NCBI RefSeq assembly: GCF_008728635.1
Contig: NZ_CP044285.1
Span: 2,356,001 to 2,420,000 of the forward strand
Length of the DNA: 64,000 nt
DNA from: Hymenobacter baengnokdamensis
Lineage (GTDB): Bacteria > Bacteroidota > Bacteroidia > Cytophagales > Hymenobacteraceae
Direction: 5' to 3'
The notes beneath the pieces are model-generated. The model was not told the DNA's origin, did no database searches, and saw only the letters and a list, made by a program, of their open reading frames with translations. Below, piece by piece: positions 61,765 through 64,000 of this stretch (within the stretch, counting starts at the first letter, position 1; each line of letters begins with the position of its first letter). A program made the translations under genes and the position numbers.

Positions 61765-63885
61765 CTACCAGCGCCATGCCACCAGCGCGCCGGCGTAGTA
61801 GTTGCGCCCCGGCGCCGGCTGAAAGTAGCGCCCGCCAAACGCATTGAGGTCGTTGCCCAGGCTATATCGTGTATTTGCTATATTATCGAGGCCGCCGTAT
61901 ATATCTACGTTCAGCTTTGTGAACAGCGCGTGCCGCCACCCGGCGCGGCTGCCAAAAATCCAGTAGCCAGCTGCGTAATCGGTGTTGGCATCGTTGAGGG
62001 GGAGCGTCGACTGGTGGCTGACCGTCGGGCTCAAGTAAAAGCCTGGCTGCAGCGTAAAGTCGAGCCCCGCGCTGAGCGTGTGCGGCGCGGTGCCCGTAAG
62101 CTGGTTGCCGCCGTAGTTCTGCCCCGTGGCCGACTCATAAGTGCCGAAGCGGAAGTGATTGTAGGCGTAGCTGGTCCAGGCGCGCAGGCTGTTGCCAGCC
62201 GTTGGCACGTTGCCGGAGTTCAGCGCAGCTGGCGCCGGCTGCCAGAGGTAGCCGCTCAGGGCCACTTCGGCCCCGCGCTGGTGCGTGGTGCCCGAGTTGG
62301 CAAACAGCTGTACGCCCTGGGCATCGGAGCGCGAGACGATGGTGTTGGCTAATTCGAGGTCGAACAGGGCCACGTCAACCATCAGGCGCTGGTGCAGCAG
62401 CGTGCCCCGGCCGCCTGCCTCGTAGCTGGTGCCCCGCTCGGCCTGCAAGCCCTGGCTGATGGTGCCATCGGAAGGCCGCAGCTCAGCCTCGGTAGGCGGC
62501 GAAAAGCCTGTGCTCACGCTGGCATAGACCGAAATTTCGGAAGTTAGCTCTTTCAGCAGCGCCACGCGCGGCGACACCTGGGGCCGAAAATCCTGGGTTA
62601 CCACGTAGCCGCTCGGATTGGTGGCGGCCGACGACACACGGGCAATCTGGTAGCGCAGGCGGTTGTAGCTGGCCCCGGCCGTGAGGAGCAGTCCGGCCGG
62701 CAGCTCGTAGTCGGCCTGCGCAAAAGCGAAGCCCGTGCGCGTCGTTATCTCGTCGTCATAGCGCAGGGTAGTGGGGGCGCCGCCCACGTTGAGGTAGCTG
62801 CGCGAGTCGGTAAAAGAAGCCTGAAACTCACCGCCGCCCTGCACCCGCAGCGTGTGCCCGGCCAGGGTGCCCCGGTAGCTAAGGGCCACGCGGCCGCCGC
62901 CTTCCAGCTTAGCATCGCGCTCCCAATCAACCAGATAGGGAGTTTGAATGCTGCTGGCCCGGCCGTAGAGGGTAGTCGTTGTACTCCAGCCATCCGAAAA
63001 TTTATATTCGTGCGTGGCCCCGAGCAAGCCGGTTTGCGAAGCATAATAAGCCTGCTGTGCCACCGTGCCCGGCCCGGCCGGCGTACTGGGCCGCGCCTGG
63101 CGTGGGTCGCGCTCCAGCTCGGCGCGGGTGAGACCGCCGGGCAGCTGGTAATTGATATCGGTATAAAGCGCATGTAAGGATAAGGTCTGCCTGGCCGAAG
63201 GGCTTACTTCACCATCCACGGCAAAGACCTCGCGGCGCAGGGCACTGTGCTGGCGGTAGCCGTCGAGGCTCTGGTGCGCATACTGGGCGCGCCAGTAGTC
63301 GCTGCCCTTGCCGCTGGCTTCGGCCGTGGCCGTGAAGCGCTGCAAGCCAAACGAGCCCGCCGAGTAGCCCGCCTGGGCCTGGCTGGTGCCCGGCTGCGGC
63401 CGGCGGTTTTCGAGGCGTATCACGCCGCCCGTGCCCGCCCCGTATACACTGCCCGCCGGCCCCTTCAGCACCTCAATGCGGCCTAGCTGGGCTGGGTCAA
63501 GCAGATTGAGCTGGGTGGTGCCGTTGGCTTCCGTGAGGGGAATATCGAAGTAATACATTTTGACATTGCGTACCCCAAATGGCGAGCGCAGCGTGCTGCC
63601 CCGCACGCTGATACGGTAGCTGGCCGTGGCCCGCTCTTCGAGGCGCACGCCCGGCAGCGTATTCACGGCCGAAGTCAGCGAGCTTTCATTAAAGCGCTCA
63701 ATAGTGGTATTGTCGATAACCCCCACGCCGGCGGCCGTGCGGCGTAGCGGCAGCCGCTGGCCGTAGCCTACCACCGTGGCGCCAGGCAAAAGACGGGTAG
63801 TGGTATCAGAAGCGGCCGGGGTCTGGGCGGCCAGGCGTAAAGCCGGCAAACCCAGCGCCACCGCCAATAAGTAGCGAAGCAGCAT
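61765..63885 (-). CDS. TonB-dependent receptor (siderophore/metal type)
   Basis: A 706-residue outer-membrane receptor with a signal peptide, a plug domain (VIDNTTIERFNESSLTSAVNTLPGV, IEVLKGPAGSVYGAGTGG) and a 22-strand barrel ending ALVAWRW. Unlike the SusC protein it has no N-terminal carboxypeptidase-like domain and no SusD partner, so it resembles FecA/FhuA-type metal-chelate receptors. Ligand unknown. ATG 63885 is used; upstream frame to 63942 is not signal-like. Confidence 0.92.
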   Translation of the reverse strand: MLLRYLLAVALGLPALRLAAQTPAASDTTTRLLPGATVVGYGQRLPLRRTAAGVGVIDNTTIERFNESSLTSAVNTLPGVRLEERATASYRISVRGSTLRSPFGVRNVKMYYFDIPLTEANGTTQLNLLDPAQLGRIEVLKGPAGSVYGAGTGGVIRLENRRPQPGTSQAQAGYSAGSFGLQRFTATAEASGKGSDYWRAQYAHQSLDGYRQHSALRREVFAVDGEVSPSARQTLSLHALYTDINYQLPGGLTRAELERDPRQARPSTPAGPGTVAQQAYYASQTGLLGATHEYKFSDGWSTTTTLYGRASSIQTPYLVDWERDAKLEGGGRVALSYRGTLAGHTLRVQGGGEFQASFTDSRSYLNVGGAPTTLRYDDEITTRTGFAFAQADYELPAGLLLTAGASYNRLRYQIARVSSAATNPSGYVVTQDFRPQVSPRVALLKELTSEISVYASVSTGFSPPTEAELRPSDGTISQGLQAERGTSYEAGGRGTLLHQRLMVDVALFDLELANTIVSRSDAQGVQLFANSGTTHQRGAEVALSGYLWQPAPAALNSGNVPTAGNSLRAWTSYAYNHFRFGTYESATGQNYGGNQLTGTAPHTLSAGLDFTLQPGFYLSPTVSHQSTLPLNDANTDYAAGYWIFGSRAGWRHALFTKLNVDIYGGLDNIANTRYSLGNDLNAFGGRYFQPAPGRNYYAGALVAWRW

Positions 63886-63963
63886 AAGCTCGTGGGGTAT
63901 GGTTGTCGCAAACGGTGCGTCAGGCAGGAGTTTCAGCCCCATTGCTAAAGGCTATAACGTGGA

Positions 63964-63995
63964 AAAAGGATTTCGGCCACTGCCGAAATCCTTTT
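63964..63995. terminator. Intrinsic terminator at the right edge
   Basis: AAAAGGATTTCGGC pairs with GCCGAAATCCTTTT around a 4-base loop, with short T-runs on both strands. It probably ends a gene lying to the right of the window. Confidence 0.75.
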
Positions 63996-64000
63996 GCTAT

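Noticed and set aside
1..64000. tRNA, rRNA, CRISPR arrays and riboswitches.
   Set aside because: No cloverleaf, conserved rRNA segment, regularly spaced short repeats or known aptamer core was found in the gaps by eye; a covariance-model search was not possible.

Overview
The window looks like a chromosomal segment of a GC-rich Bacteroidota bacterium, most likely a Hymenobacter-type member of Cytophagales. The evidence is SusC/SusD outer-membrane machinery, a type IX secretion sorting domain, LytS/LytTR two-component pairs, promoters of the TTG/TAnnTTTG type, few Shine-Dalgarno sequences, and the match of many proteins to families as I remember them from Hymenobacter. No rRNA, tRNA or CRISPR array was found.

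Left part (1-20 kb). The left edge carries what looks like one end of a Tn7-like transposon: three degenerate terminal repeats ending in TGT/ACA and an inward-reading TnsE-like gene. The end sits inside the last codons of a DinB-family gene. Then come a group III truncated hemoglobin, a DHFR-family reductase, an sce7726-like protein, and a tight kaiC-kaiB-kaiB-histidine kinase operon (3588-7704). DNA polymerase IV, an NTF2-like protein, a secreted CocE/NonD hydrolase, an aldo-keto reductase, a large AsmA-like protein, a LacI-type regulator, and a DUF294/CBS protein next to a DnaQ-like exonuclease follow. The DUF294 gene has a probable one-base frameshift at its 5' end.

Middle left (20-25.6 kb) is the most disturbed and most interesting stretch. 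It is the remains of a bacterial RNA-repair operon (hen1-pnkp). hen1 is reduced to a C-terminal fragment whose catalytic EVIEH segment is deleted and which carries a frameshift. An AT-rich PD-(D/E)XK-like gene sits between hen1 and pnkp. A Fic toxin with a convergent VbhA-like antitoxin interrupts pnkp between two diverged 145-bp copies of its 5' end. The main pnkp reading frame carries two different palindromic repeats inserted in frame, plus a one-base frameshift in the ligase domain. A JAB-domain gene and a 58-codon partner follow.

Middle (25.8-43.9 kb). Two pirins and a phosphopantetheinyl transferase lie beside a Pls/PosA-type single-module peptide synthetase with a membrane C-terminal half. 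A beta-glucan (laminarin-type) utilisation locus follows: susC, susD, a PKD lipoprotein, a GH16 lipoprotein and a T9SS-exported carbohydrate-binding protein. Directly upstream of it is a 7TMR-DISM receptor fused to an IS1595-type transposase zinc ribbon/HTH, a plausible novel regulator.

Right part (44-64 kb). Two LytS/LytTR pairs, an LTXXQ-like periplasmic protein, an SDR, a GH63-like glucosidase with a cyclase-family partner, DUF2252, MgtC, an AT-richer Tat-type M20 amidohydrolase, an alpha/beta hydrolase, gluconokinase, two secreted proteins of unknown function and a TonB-dependent receptor. A family of inverted repeats with the core gcgtggact...agtccgcgcg recurs between and inside genes throughout.
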